In this document: one piece after another, positions 8,392 to 15,972 of the stretch
Position numbering within the stretch: the first letter of the stretch is position 1
How the letters are laid out: each line of letters opens with the position of its first letter
Origin: Vicingus serpentipes
GTDB lineage: Bacteria; Bacteroidota; Bacteroidia; Flavobacteriales_E; Vicingaceae
Length of the DNA stretch: 64,000 bases
Assembly: GCA_024103385.1 (NCBI GenBank)
Contig: JAGFIT010000079.1
Location: 61,081 to 125,080 of the forward strand
Reading direction: 5' to 3'
The notes under the pieces: generated by a model
The model's database searches: none
The model's input: the letters and a program-made list of their open reading frames with translations, nothing else
What the model was told of the DNA's origin: nothing
Program-made: the position numbers and the translations under genes

Positions 8392-9746
8392 TAGAAGGCA
8401 TACATTAAATAACCTATATATAGGTATAAAAACAGGCCAAACACATCATTTACAGTAGTTATAAAAGGACCTGTAGCTAAAGCAGGGTCAATTTTATATT
8501 TATCTAACATTAAAGGAACTAATGTTCCAAATATTGCAGCAAACACAATTACAGCTATAAGAGATACACTTACAATAATGCTTAAGGTTAACGAGTCGCT
8601 AAAAAAGAAATTGTAAGCAAAAATTAAAACACCAAGAACGATGCCGTTGATTAGTCCTACCAATAATTCTTTAAATAACCTTTTCCATAAACCATCTAAT
8701 CCTAAAGAATTATTGGCTAATCCTTGAACGACTATAGCAGAGGACTGTACACCAACATTACCTGCCATAGCTGCAATTAAAGGGATAAAAAAAGCCATTT
8801 CTGGATGAATTTGAATTTCGCCCTCATAAGCTTCAATAACCCGAGCGCCTAATATTCCTCCAAGCAATCCAATTAAGAGCCATGGTAGTCTTGCTCTCGT
8901 TAAAATCCAAGCACTATCAGAAGACTCTACATTTTCAGAAATACCCGAAGCCATTTGATAATCTTTTTCGGCTTCTTCCTTCATTACGTCTACCACATCA
9001 TCTATGGTAATTCGTCCTAACAACCGTCCTATTTCATCAACCACAGGAATAACTACTAAATCGTATTTTTCCATTATTTGAGCAACTTCATCACTTGGGG
9101 TATCTACCTTTACCAGTTTCAATTCTGCGTTGTAAATGTCCTTTACTTTTTTCTTGTCAGGAGCTAATAGTAAACGTTTTAACGACATTCTTCCTTGAAG
9201 GATATTGTTTTCATCTACTACGTAAACAGTGTACATTTTTTCGACTTCTTCCGCTTGAACACGAATTTCTTTAATACAAGTAGCGACATCCCAATCAATC
9301 ATTACTTTTACGAGCTCCTTCGCCATTAACCCTCCGGCAGTGTCCTCATCATAATTAAGCAAGTCAATAATGTCGCTTGCTTGTTCTAAATCTTCGAGGT
9401 GACCAATTACTTCATCTTGTTTCTCTTCAGATAATTCCCCAATTAAATCTGCTGCATCATCAGAATCCAGTTGATTGATAATTTTTCCTGCGATATCTTG
9501 GGAAGATATTTCTTTTAAAAATCGTTCTCGAGTATCTTCATCCAACTCCATTAAAGCGTCAGCACCTAGTTCTTCGGGTAACAAAAAATAAAAAGCTTTT
9601 GCTTCTTCAGTAGATTGTTCTTCTAAAATTTCTGCAATATCAACCGGGTGGAGACCATTAATAAGCTCCATTACTTTAGCCTCAATGTTGTCTCTTACAG
9701 CAGTATTGAGTTCCTCTATGTAATCTTTGGTTAATTCAAATTGCAT
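8391..9746 (-). CDS. mgtE: Magnesium transporter MgtE
   Basis: MgtE is a dimeric Mg2+-gated inner-membrane channel. The 451-residue protein shows the N domain of helical repeats (about 1-125, with DDAADLIGELSEEKQDEVI), a CBS pair (about 130-255, LVVIPVVDEIGRLLGRITIDDVVDVM), the plug helix, and a five-helix membrane domain from about 285. The pore signature PLIAAMAGNVGVQSSAIVV is intact and the length is standard. It starts the operon with the dehydrogenase downstream. A TAGCTTTG promoter element lies 24 bases before the start. Confidence 0.96.
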   Translation of the reverse strand: MQFELTKDYIEELNTAVRDNIEAKVMELINGLHPVDIAEILEEQSTEEAKAFYFLLPEELGADALMELDEDTRERFLKEISSQDIAGKIINQLDSDDAADLIGELSEEKQDEVIGHLEDLEQASDIIDLLNYDEDTAGGLMAKELVKVMIDWDVATCIKEIRVQAEEVEKMYTVYVVDENNILQGRMSLKRLLLAPDKKKVKDIYNAELKLVKVDTPSDEVAQIMEKYDLVVIPVVDEIGRLLGRITIDDVVDVMKEEAEKDYQMASGISENVESSDSAWILTRARLPWLLIGLLGGILGARVIEAYEGEIQIHPEMAFFIPLIAAMAGNVGVQSSAIVVQGLANNSLGLDGLWKRLFKELLVGLINGIVLGVLIFAYNFFFSDSLTLSIIVSVSLIAVIVFAAIFGTLVPLMLDKYKIDPALATGPFITTVNDVFGLFLYLYIGYLMYAF

Positions 9747-9769
9747 CTTTACTTGTGCTTTTGGTAATA

Positions 9770-9777
9770 CAAAGCTA
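9770..9777 (-). promoter_or_regulatory. -7 element for mgtE
   Basis: The minus strand reads TAGCTTTG, a full TAnnTTTG match placed 24 bases before the mgtE start codon. Confidence 0.5.
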
Positions 9778-9839
9778 CAAAATTAAACGGATGAGGTAAT
9801 TCTGTTAAGAAAAAGATAAAGCATGTATTCTATTTTTTT

Positions 9840-9847
9840 TATATTTG
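9840..9847 (+). promoter_or_regulatory. -7 element of the arginine-operon leader
   Basis: TATATTTG matches TAnnTTTG. A transcription start 6-8 bases later would fall just before the ATG of the 30-codon leader ORF at 9857. No clear TTG is present upstream. Confidence 0.45.
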
Positions 9848-9856
9848 TCCTCTCAA

Positions 9857-9949
9857 ATGAAAAAAATAAGTACATACGATGATTCTCCGAAACAACATGT
9901 TGTTGTACGTGGTTGTATTTTGTGTGTACGAAGGTATAGACCCCTGTAG
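9857..9949 (+). CDS. Putative Arg-rich leader peptide of the arginine operon
   Basis: A 30-codon ORF starts with ATG just after a TATATTTG promoter element. Four arginine codons of four different types (CGT 9908, CGA 9929, AGG 9932, AGA 9938) lie among its last 13 codons. It ends with TAG at 9947-9949, inside the stem of a terminator-like hairpin followed by seven T. The layout promoter / short ORF rich in the end-product amino acid / terminator / biosynthetic operon is that of a translation-coupled attenuator. That is inference: the ORF could be fortuitous and I do not see a clean competing antiterminator. Confidence 0.45.
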   Translation: MKKISTYDDSPKQHVVVRGCILCVRRYRPL

Positions 9950-9962
9950 GGGCTATTTTTTT
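9936..9962 (+). terminator. Attenuator-like terminator before the arginine operon
   Basis: ATAG-A-CCCC / TGTA / GGGG-CTAT forms an eight-pair hairpin with one bulged A, followed directly by seven T (9956-9962). The right-arm octamer GGGGCTAT is repeated at 9966-9973, a possible alternative partner for the left arm. The rest of the 295-base gap (9963-10041) is AT-rich. It holds a weak promoter-like TA-ATC-TTTG just before the GNAT start, with spacing one base too long. Confidence 0.55.
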
Positions 9963-10041
9963 CGTGGGGCTATGTGCTCTGCATTTTTAACCATAATTTT
10001 ATACTCTCAATCAAAAAAATAAAAGATTTAATCTTTGTATT

Positions 10042-10713
10042 ATGAATATTGTTATAACTGTTGCTGATAAAAGCCACGAAGATTATGCGGAGACCATTTG
10101 TAAAATGATGGAGGATGCAGCAAAAATAAGAGGTACGGGTATTGCTAAGCGAAAACCTGAATATGTGAAAAAAAAGATGGAAGAAGGTAAATCCGTCATA
10201 GCTATAGATAAGGGAGAAGTGGTAGGCTTTTGTTACATTGAAAGCTGGGAAGGACAAAAATTTGTGGCTAACTCTGGATTAATAGTTCATCCAGATTACC
10301 GAAATACAGGATTAGCGAAGAAAATAAAAACGAGAATATTTGAATTGTCAAAAGAAAAATTTCCAAATGCTAAATTATTTGGGATAACTACTAGTTTGGC
10401 AGTAATGAAAATTAACTCTGATTTAGGATATAAACCAGTAACTTTTTCGGAACTAACCACAGACGAAACTTTTTGGGATGGCTGTAAAAGTTGTACCAAT
10501 CATGATATTTTGATGAGAACAGAACGGAAGATGTGTTTGTGTACAGGAATGGTTTGTGATTTAAGTAAAATAGCGGTGGATAAAAAAGTGAGTAAAAGTG
10601 ATCGTTGGGATAGCTTTAAGCAATTTATGAAAGAGCGAATTAAACGATTCCAACAAAAAGCAAAACAAGAACCTAAGTTAAATGAATATAAAGACTTAAT
10701 AGATGGAAAATAA
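10042..10713 (+). CDS. GNAT acyltransferase heading the arginine operon (candidate N-acylglutamate synthase)
   Basis: This 223-residue protein has an N-terminal GNAT fold (about 1-145). The acetyl-CoA-binding loop region is VHPDYRNTGLAKKIKTRI (about 84-101) and the terminal strand contains YKPVTFSEL. A Cys-rich tail follows (GCKSCTNHDILMRTERKMC and CLCTGMVCDL). It overlaps argG by 11 bases and begins the arg operon, which otherwise lacks the first enzyme (no ArgA or ArgJ in the window). I infer it acylates glutamate with acetyl- or succinyl-CoA. The five clustered cysteines suggest a metal or redox role. Confidence 0.75.
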   Translation: MNIVITVADKSHEDYAETICKMMEDAAKIRGTGIAKRKPEYVKKKMEEGKSVIAIDKGEVVGFCYIESWEGQKFVANSGLIVHPDYRNTGLAKKIKTRIFELSKEKFPNAKLFGITTSLAVMKINSDLGYKPVTFSELTTDETFWDGCKSCTNHDILMRTERKMCLCTGMVCDLSKIAVDKKVSKSDRWDSFKQFMKERIKRFQQKAKQEPKLNEYKDLIDGK

Positions 10714-11896
10714 TAAAGTAGTGCTGGCATTTAGTGGAGGATTGGATACCTCCTATTGTGTGAAATATTTAAAGCACGATAAAAATTTAGAAATACATTC
10801 AGCTATAGTAAATACTGGAGGGTTTTCTAAAGAAGAGTTAAAAAAAATAGAAGAAAAGGCATATAGTTTGGGGGTTGCTAGCCATGTAACTCTGGAGGAA
10901 ACGATTCCTTATTATGAGAATATTATTAAATATTTAATTTTTGGGAATGTATTAAAAAATAACACTTACCCTTTGTCTGTTAGCGCAGAGCGTACCCACC
11001 AAGCAATGGCATTGGCAAAATATGCTAAAACAGTAGGAGCAAAATATATCGCACACGGAAGTACTGGTGCAGGTAATGATCAAGTGCGGTTTGATTTGGT
11101 ATTTCAATTAATTGCTCCTGAAATGGAAATACTTACTCCTATTCGAGATCAGCAATTATCGAGAAAAGAAGAAATTGATTATTTGGCAAGCCATGGAGTG
11201 AATATTGCATGGGAAAAGGCAAAATACTCTATCAATAAAGGATTATGGGGGACAAGTGTTGGTGGTAGTGAAACATTGACCTCGCATCAAGCATTGCCCG
11301 AAGAAGCATACCCTAGTCCTTTAGTAGAAAAAACGCCAAAAACGATTACATTAACATTTAAACAAGGAGAAATTTGTGGTATTAATGGGCAATCCATGGA
11401 TCCTGTTACAGCTATTCAAACATTAGAAGGGATTGCAAATAAATATGCCATTGGGCGAGATATTCATGTAGGGGATACTATTATTGGAATTAAAGGACGT
11501 GTTGGGTTTGAGGCAGCAGCAGCAACGATTATCATTAAGGCACATCATACGTTAGAAAAACATACTTTATCTAAATGGCAATTGCATTGGAAAGAGCAAT
11601 TAGGAAGTTGGTATGGCATGTTTGTGCATGAGTCACAATACAATGAACCTGTAATGAGAAATATCGAAACTTTCTTAACTGATTCTCAAAAAACAGTAAC
11701 AGGAGATGTTATTGTTGAACTGTTGCCTTACCGATTTATTGTGGTAGGAGTAGAATCTAAACATGATTTGATGCGTTCTGATTTTGGAGAATATGGAGAG
11801 GTTAATAAAGCTTGGTCAGGAGACGATGTAAAAGGATTTACTAAGATTTTAGCGAACCCGATGAAGATTTACGAAAACGTTAACAACAAAAAATAA
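10703..11896 (+). CDS. argG: Argininosuccinate synthase
   Basis: ArgG condenses citrulline and aspartate with ATP, the penultimate step to arginine. The 397-residue protein has the N-type ATP pyrophosphatase P-loop AFSGGLDTSYC at about 8-18, then STGAGNDQVRFD and KYSINKGLWG, which match the family signatures. Length is normal. Its ATG lies inside the end of the GNAT gene, indicating translational coupling. A repeat-laden 85-base gap separates it from argC. Confidence 0.97.
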   Translation: MENNKVVLAFSGGLDTSYCVKYLKHDKNLEIHSAIVNTGGFSKEELKKIEEKAYSLGVASHVTLEETIPYYENIIKYLIFGNVLKNNTYPLSVSAERTHQAMALAKYAKTVGAKYIAHGSTGAGNDQVRFDLVFQLIAPEMEILTPIRDQQLSRKEEIDYLASHGVNIAWEKAKYSINKGLWGTSVGGSETLTSHQALPEEAYPSPLVEKTPKTITLTFKQGEICGINGQSMDPVTAIQTLEGIANKYAIGRDIHVGDTIIGIKGRVGFEAAAATIIIKAHHTLEKHTLSKWQLHWKEQLGSWYGMFVHESQYNEPVMRNIETFLTDSQKTVTGDVIVELLPYRFIVVGVESKHDLMRSDFGEYGEVNKAWSGDDVKGFTKILANPMKIYENVNNKK

Positions 11897-11901
11897 AAAA
11901 G

Positions 11902-11955
11902 CTCCCCTCTTGAGAAAGATGTCATCCTGAGCTTGTCGAAGGATAGGAGAGTGTA
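11902..11955 (+). repeat. Half copy of the CCCCTCTTGAG repeat (B) with nested family A repeat
   Basis: CTCCCCTCTTGAG (11902-11914) is the left half of the repeat that flanks the DUF559 gene. It is interrupted by a family A repeat at 11921-11946 (GTCATCCTGAGC...GAAGGATAG), whose 26 bases are identical to those at 62811-62836. AGGAGAGTGT then resembles the missing right half. It lies between argG and argC. Confidence 0.7.
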
Positions 11956-11981
11956 AATAAAAAAGAGTTAAAAAATAAAAC

Positions 11982-12959
11982 ATGATAAAAGTAGGAATAG
12001 TTGGAGGAAGCGGTTATGTAGCTGGAGAATTATTGCGAAGTTTGGTTCACCATCCAGAGGTAGCAATTGATTTTATTTACAGTCATTCTCATGCAGGAAA
12101 ACAAGCAGTAGAATTACACCAAGATTTATTTACCCATCCTGAATTGGTTTTTACGGATGAGATAAACTCGGAAGTAGATGTATTATTTTTGTGCTTAGGA
12201 CACGGAAACTCCAATAAATTTTTGAGTAAACATCAGTTTTCGCATAATACGAAAGTAATAGATTTGAGTAACGATTTCCGCTTAAAAGCGGATGCTACTT
12301 TTGAAGGAAAGCATTTTGTGTATGGTTTGGTAGATTTAAATCGGGATGAGATTAAAAAAGCGAAATACATTGCGAACCCAGGGTGTTTTGCAACAGCTAT
12401 TCAATTAGGATTGTTGCCTTTAGCTAAAAATAAATTGCTAAAAAATGAAGTGCACATTAATGCAATAACAGGTTCTACAGGAGCTGGGCAGGCATTAACG
12501 GAGACTTCTCATTTTAGTTGGAGAAACAACAATATTTCTACTTATAAAGAATTCTCTCATCAACATTTAGGCGAGATAGGAGAAAGCTTAACTTTCTTAC
12601 AAAACGATTTTGATAAGGAATTAAATTTTATTCCTGTTCGAGGCGATTTTACACGTGGAATTTTAGCAACTATATATACGGAATCCTCTCTTTCTGAAAA
12701 GGAATTGGTGAAATTGTATCAAGATTTTTATGCAGAAGAAGCCTATACTCATGTGGTAGAAAGCACAATTAATTTAAAACAAGTAGTCAATACGAACCAT
12801 TGTTTGATTCAAGTAAAAAAACATGGAAATAAAGTATTAATTACATCAGTAATAGATAATTTGGTAAAAGGCGCAGCAGGGCAAGCCATTCAAAATATGA
12901 ATTTGATTTGTGGGTTAGAAGAAGAAACAGGATTGAATTTTAAGGCTAGTTATTTTTAA
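11982..12959 (+). CDS. argC: N-acyl-gamma-glutamyl-phosphate reductase
   Basis: ArgC reduces N-acylglutamyl phosphate to the semialdehyde with NADPH. The 325-residue protein shows the Rossmann motif VGGSGYVAGELLRSL at about 7-21. The active-site Cys is in NPGCFATAIQLG (about 134) and the His is in GEIGESL/RGDF. The length fits the short type 1 family. The stop codon directly abuts a nested repeat that fills the gap to argD. Confidence 0.95.
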   Translation: MIKVGIVGGSGYVAGELLRSLVHHPEVAIDFIYSHSHAGKQAVELHQDLFTHPELVFTDEINSEVDVLFLCLGHGNSNKFLSKHQFSHNTKVIDLSNDFRLKADATFEGKHFVYGLVDLNRDEIKKAKYIANPGCFATAIQLGLLPLAKNKLLKNEVHINAITGSTGAGQALTETSHFSWRNNNISTYKEFSHQHLGEIGESLTFLQNDFDKELNFIPVRGDFTRGILATIYTESSLSEKELVKLYQDFYAEEAYTHVVESTINLKQVVNTNHCLIQVKKHGNKVLITSVIDNLVKGAAGQAIQNMNLICGLEEETGLNFKASYF

Positions 12960-13013
12960 CCTCCCCTCTTGAGCCATGCCTGCGGTAGGCAGGAGGGGAA
13001 TGAGGGGTGTGTA
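12960..13013 (+). repeat. Repeat B copy with a second palindrome nested in its loop
   Basis: CTCCCCTCTTGAG...AGGGGAATGAGGGGTGTGT matches the repeat flanking the DUF559 gene. At the loop it is split by a 20-bp palindromic unit at 12975-12994 (CCATGCCTGCGGTAGGCAGG). Removing this unit restores a normal copy. It starts immediately after the argC stop. Confidence 0.8.
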
Positions 13014-13038
13014 CCCCTTGTGTAAAAAAGAAAAAAAA

Positions 13039-14193
13039 ATGAACGATACAAAAACAATAGAAAGCGGACTTTTTGATGTTTACCCTCGGTTTAAAATTAC
13101 TCCTGAAAAAGCTGAAGGAGTTTATGTTTGGGATAGTAATGAGCAACAATATTTGGATTTATATGGAGGACATGGAGTGATCTCTATAGGGCATACTCAT
13201 CCAAAATACAAAGAAGCAATAACTACTCAATTAGCTAAAATTGGATTTTATTCTAATTCTGTAGATATGCCTATTCAGGAAGAGTTGGCTCAAAAATTAG
13301 AGGCAGCGAGTGGTTACGCAGGGTATAAATTATTTTTGGCTAATTCTGGTGCAGAAGCCAATGAAAATGCATTGAAGTTAGCTTCATTTCATACAGGGAA
13401 AAAGAAAGTGATTGCCTTCAAAGGAAGTTTTCATGGACGAACAGCTGGCGCATTAAATGTTACAGATGATGCTAAACTGTCAGCACCTTTAAATAAAAAT
13501 AATTTTCCTGTTCAATTTATTGAATTGAATAATGAGGATCAGTTAAAGGAAGCATTAAAAGACAATGATGTTTGTGCAGTGATTGTTGAAGGAATACAGG
13601 GTGTTGGAGGATTAGATGCTCCAACTGAATCGTATTTACAATTTCTCGCTACTAAATGTAAAAAGAGTGGAGTAGTATTAATTTTAGACGAAATTCAAAG
13701 TGGATATGGACGTTCAGGGAAATTTTTTGCTCATCAATATGCCAATATTCAGGCAGATATTGTATCAATGGCAAAAGGGATGGGAAATGGTTTCCCAATA
13801 GGAGGTGTACTAATTAGCCCTGAAATCAAAGCATCTTATGGGCTGCTAGGAACTACTTTTGGAGGAAACCATTTAGCATGTGCTGCTGGAATTGCTGTGT
13901 TAGATGTGCTGAAAGAAGAAAAGTTAATGGAAAATGCCACTGAGGTGAGTAATTATTTAGTAGAACAGTTACAAGCCATTAATCAAATTAAACGACTAAA
14001 AGGGAAAGGGTTGATGTTGGGGGTTGAGTTTGATTATCCAGTTAAGGATATTCGAACAGTTTTATTGAATAAATACCACATTTTTACTGGGGCTTCGGCA
14101 AACCCGAACTTGTTACGAATATTACCACCGCTTACCATAACAAAAGAACAAATAAAAGCTTTTTCAGAAGCATTAAAAGAAATTTTAGCATGA
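13039..14193 (+). CDS. argD: Acylornithine aminotransferase
   Basis: ArgD is a PLP class III aminotransferase that makes N-acylornithine from the semialdehyde. From the ATG at 13039 the protein has 384 residues. It has NSGAEANENALKLA, the PLP-binding region LILDEIQSGYGRSGKFFAHQ and the lysine in SMAKGMGNGFPIGG. An upstream in-frame ATG at 12976 lies inside the nested repeat and would add 21 non-family residues, so I reject it. The gene overlaps argF' by 4 bases (ATGA). Confidence 0.95.
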   Translation: MNDTKTIESGLFDVYPRFKITPEKAEGVYVWDSNEQQYLDLYGGHGVISIGHTHPKYKEAITTQLAKIGFYSNSVDMPIQEELAQKLEAASGYAGYKLFLANSGAEANENALKLASFHTGKKKVIAFKGSFHGRTAGALNVTDDAKLSAPLNKNNFPVQFIELNNEDQLKEALKDNDVCAVIVEGIQGVGGLDAPTESYLQFLATKCKKSGVVLILDEIQSGYGRSGKFFAHQYANIQADIVSMAKGMGNGFPIGGVLISPEIKASYGLLGTTFGGNHLACAAGIAVLDVLKEEKLMENATEVSNYLVEQLQAINQIKRLKGKGLMLGVEFDYPVKDIRTVLLNKYHIFTGASANPNLLRILPPLTITKEQIKAFSEALKEILA

Positions 14194-15149
14194 AAAAATT
14201 TACTTCAGTAAAAGATGTTGCAGATGTAAATGCTTTATTAAAAAAAGCATTAGCAATTAAAGCTGCACCACTAGCTGATCAACAATACGGAAAAGATAAA
14301 ACACTAGGATTGTTATTTTTTAACCCTAGTTTAAGAACACGATTAAGTTCCCAAAAGGCAGCGATGAATTTGGGAATGAATGTGATGGTAATGAACTTGA
14401 ATGGAGATGGTTGGTCAATTGAATTGGCTGATGGAACGGTAATGAATCAAGGAACCCAAGAGCATATTAAAGAGGCTGCAGGTGTAATTTCTCAGTATTG
14501 TGATATAATTGGTATTCGAACATTTGCTTCGTTAACAGATAAAGAAGAAGATTATCAAGAAACGATTTTGAATAAGTTTATTGCTCATGCAACAGTGCCT
14601 GTAATTTCATTAGAAAGCGCTACTTTACATCCATTACAATCGTTTGCTGATGTAATTACGATAGCCGAACACAAGAAGAAAGATACACCAAAAGTGGTGC
14701 TGACTTGGGCTCCACATCCACGAGCACTTCCACAAGCAGTTGCAAATTCTTTTGTGGAATGGATGAAAGAAGCAGATGTGGAATTAGTGATTACGCATCC
14801 TAAAGGATATGAGTTGTCTGCCCAATTTACCGAAGGAGTGACGATTACCAATAACCAAGATGAAGCATTTAAAGATGCAGATTTTATTTATGCTAAAAAT
14901 TGGTCGTCTTTCGAAGATTACGGAGCAACACAATCAGGATTGAATGATTGGACAGTAACCAAAGAAAAAATGGCATTAACGAATAATGGAAAATTTATGC
15001 ATTGTTTGCCTGTACGGAGAAATGTAGTGGTTTCAGATGAAGTAATAGATAGCGATAATTCTTTAGTTTTAGAGCAAGCAAATAATCGAACTTTTTCTGC
15101 TCAAACGGTGTTGTTGGAGATGTTAAAATCAATGGGTGATGAAAAGTAA
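14190..15149 (+). CDS. argF': N-acylornithine carbamoyltransferase (acetyl- or succinylornithine)
   Basis: This transcarbamylase carbamoylates N-acyl-L-ornithine rather than free ornithine. The family is known from Bacteroides (succinylornithine) and Xanthomonas (acetylornithine). The 319-residue protein has the carbamoyl-phosphate motif SLRTRLSSQ near 49-57. HPLQSFADV, WAPHPRALPQAV and HCLPVRRN are as in the Bacteroides-type enzymes, and it lacks the SMG loop of ordinary OTCase. Start and stop overlap both neighbours. Which acyl group it uses cannot be decided by eye. Confidence 0.9.
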   Translation: MKKFTSVKDVADVNALLKKALAIKAAPLADQQYGKDKTLGLLFFNPSLRTRLSSQKAAMNLGMNVMVMNLNGDGWSIELADGTVMNQGTQEHIKEAAGVISQYCDIIGIRTFASLTDKEEDYQETILNKFIAHATVPVISLESATLHPLQSFADVITIAEHKKKDTPKVVLTWAPHPRALPQAVANSFVEWMKEADVELVITHPKGYELSAQFTEGVTITNNQDEAFKDADFIYAKNWSSFEDYGATQSGLNDWTVTKEKMALTNNGKFMHCLPVRRNVVVSDEVIDSDNSLVLEQANNRTFSAQTVLLEMLKSMGDEK

Positions 15150-15918
15150 ATTGACCATCATAAAAATTGGAGGGAATGTCATTAATGATGAGGGTGCGCT
15201 TAGTCGGTTTTTAGTTGACTTTTCTAAAGTGGAAGGCAAGAAAATATTATTGCATGGCGGAGGTAAAATCGCTACAGAAGTGAGTAATAAGTTGGGAGTA
15301 GTAACTCAAATGCATGAAGGACGGAGAATTACATCAGCAGAAGATTTAGATGTTGTTGTTCAAATTTATGCAGGTTTAATCAATAAAAATATAGTTGCTA
15401 AATTGCAACAAGAAGGGTGTAATGCAATTGGGTTAACAGGAGCAGACGGGAACAGTGTTTTAGCGGTTAAACGGCCTGTAAAGGAGGTAGATTATGGTTT
15501 TGTAGGAGATGTTGTTGCGGTGAATTCAAAAAGTATCGTAGCATTATTAGAAAATGAAATGATTCCAGTTTTTTGTGCCATTACACACAACAAAGAAGGA
15601 CAGTTATTAAATACTAATGCAGATACAATTGCTGCAGAATTAGCTATAGGAATGAGTGAATTGTATGAAACAGAGTTGATGTATTGTTTTGAAAAAAATG
15701 GGGTATTGATGGATGTAGAAGATGATAATTCAGTCATTCCAATAATTAATGCAGAGAAGTATCAAGAGTTAAAAAACGATCATATTATACATGAAGGAAT
15801 GTTGCCTAAAATGGAAAACTGTTTTGCAGCGCTTCAAAAAAATGTGTCGAAAGTAATTATTGGAAATGCCAATGCACTGCAAGATAAAAGCATTCCATAT
15901 ACGACCTTAACTTTGTAG
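15139..15918 (+). CDS. argB: N-acylglutamate kinase
   Basis: ArgB phosphorylates N-acylglutamate. It is an amino-acid-kinase fold protein of 259 residues from the ATG at 15139; an in-frame GTG one codon upstream is possible. Visible motifs are KIGGNVI near 8-14, LHGGGKIATEVS, RRITSAED, GLTGADGNS and NTNADTIAAELAIG. It overlaps argF' by 11 bases. Its stop codon is followed after 6 bases by the left inverted repeat of the DUF559 cassette. Confidence 0.95.
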   Translation: MKSKLTIIKIGGNVINDEGALSRFLVDFSKVEGKKILLHGGGKIATEVSNKLGVVTQMHEGRRITSAEDLDVVVQIYAGLINKNIVAKLQQEGCNAIGLTGADGNSVLAVKRPVKEVDYGFVGDVVAVNSKSIVALLENEMIPVFCAITHNKEGQLLNTNADTIAAELAIGMSELYETELMYCFEKNGVLMDVEDDNSVIPIINAEKYQELKNDHIIHEGMLPKMENCFAALQKNVSKVIIGNANALQDKSIPYTTLTL

Positions 15919-15924
15919 ATGTAG

Positions 15925-15955
15925 CTTCCCCTCTTGAGAGGGGTTAGGGGTGTGT
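15925..15955 (+). repeat. Left 31-bp inverted repeat of the DUF559 cassette (family B)
   Basis: The repeat starts CTTCCCCTCTTGAGAGGGG, which contains a 7-bp stem (CCCCTCT/AGAGGGG), and has the tail TTAGGGGTGTGT. All 31 bases are the exact reverse complement of 16347-16377. Confidence 0.92.
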
Positions 15956-15972
15956 CTTTTAAGGGAAGTAAA

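Noticed and set aside
9970..10257. Minus-strand 95-codon frame over the GNAT gene start
   Set aside because: It is a shadow of the GNAT coding sequence with low-complexity Phe/His composition and no family resemblance.
12976..13038. Upstream in-frame ATG for argD
   Set aside because: It lies inside the nested palindromic repeat and would add 21 residues (MPAVGRRGMRG...) not seen in ArgD proteins; the ATG at 13039 gives the family N-terminus.
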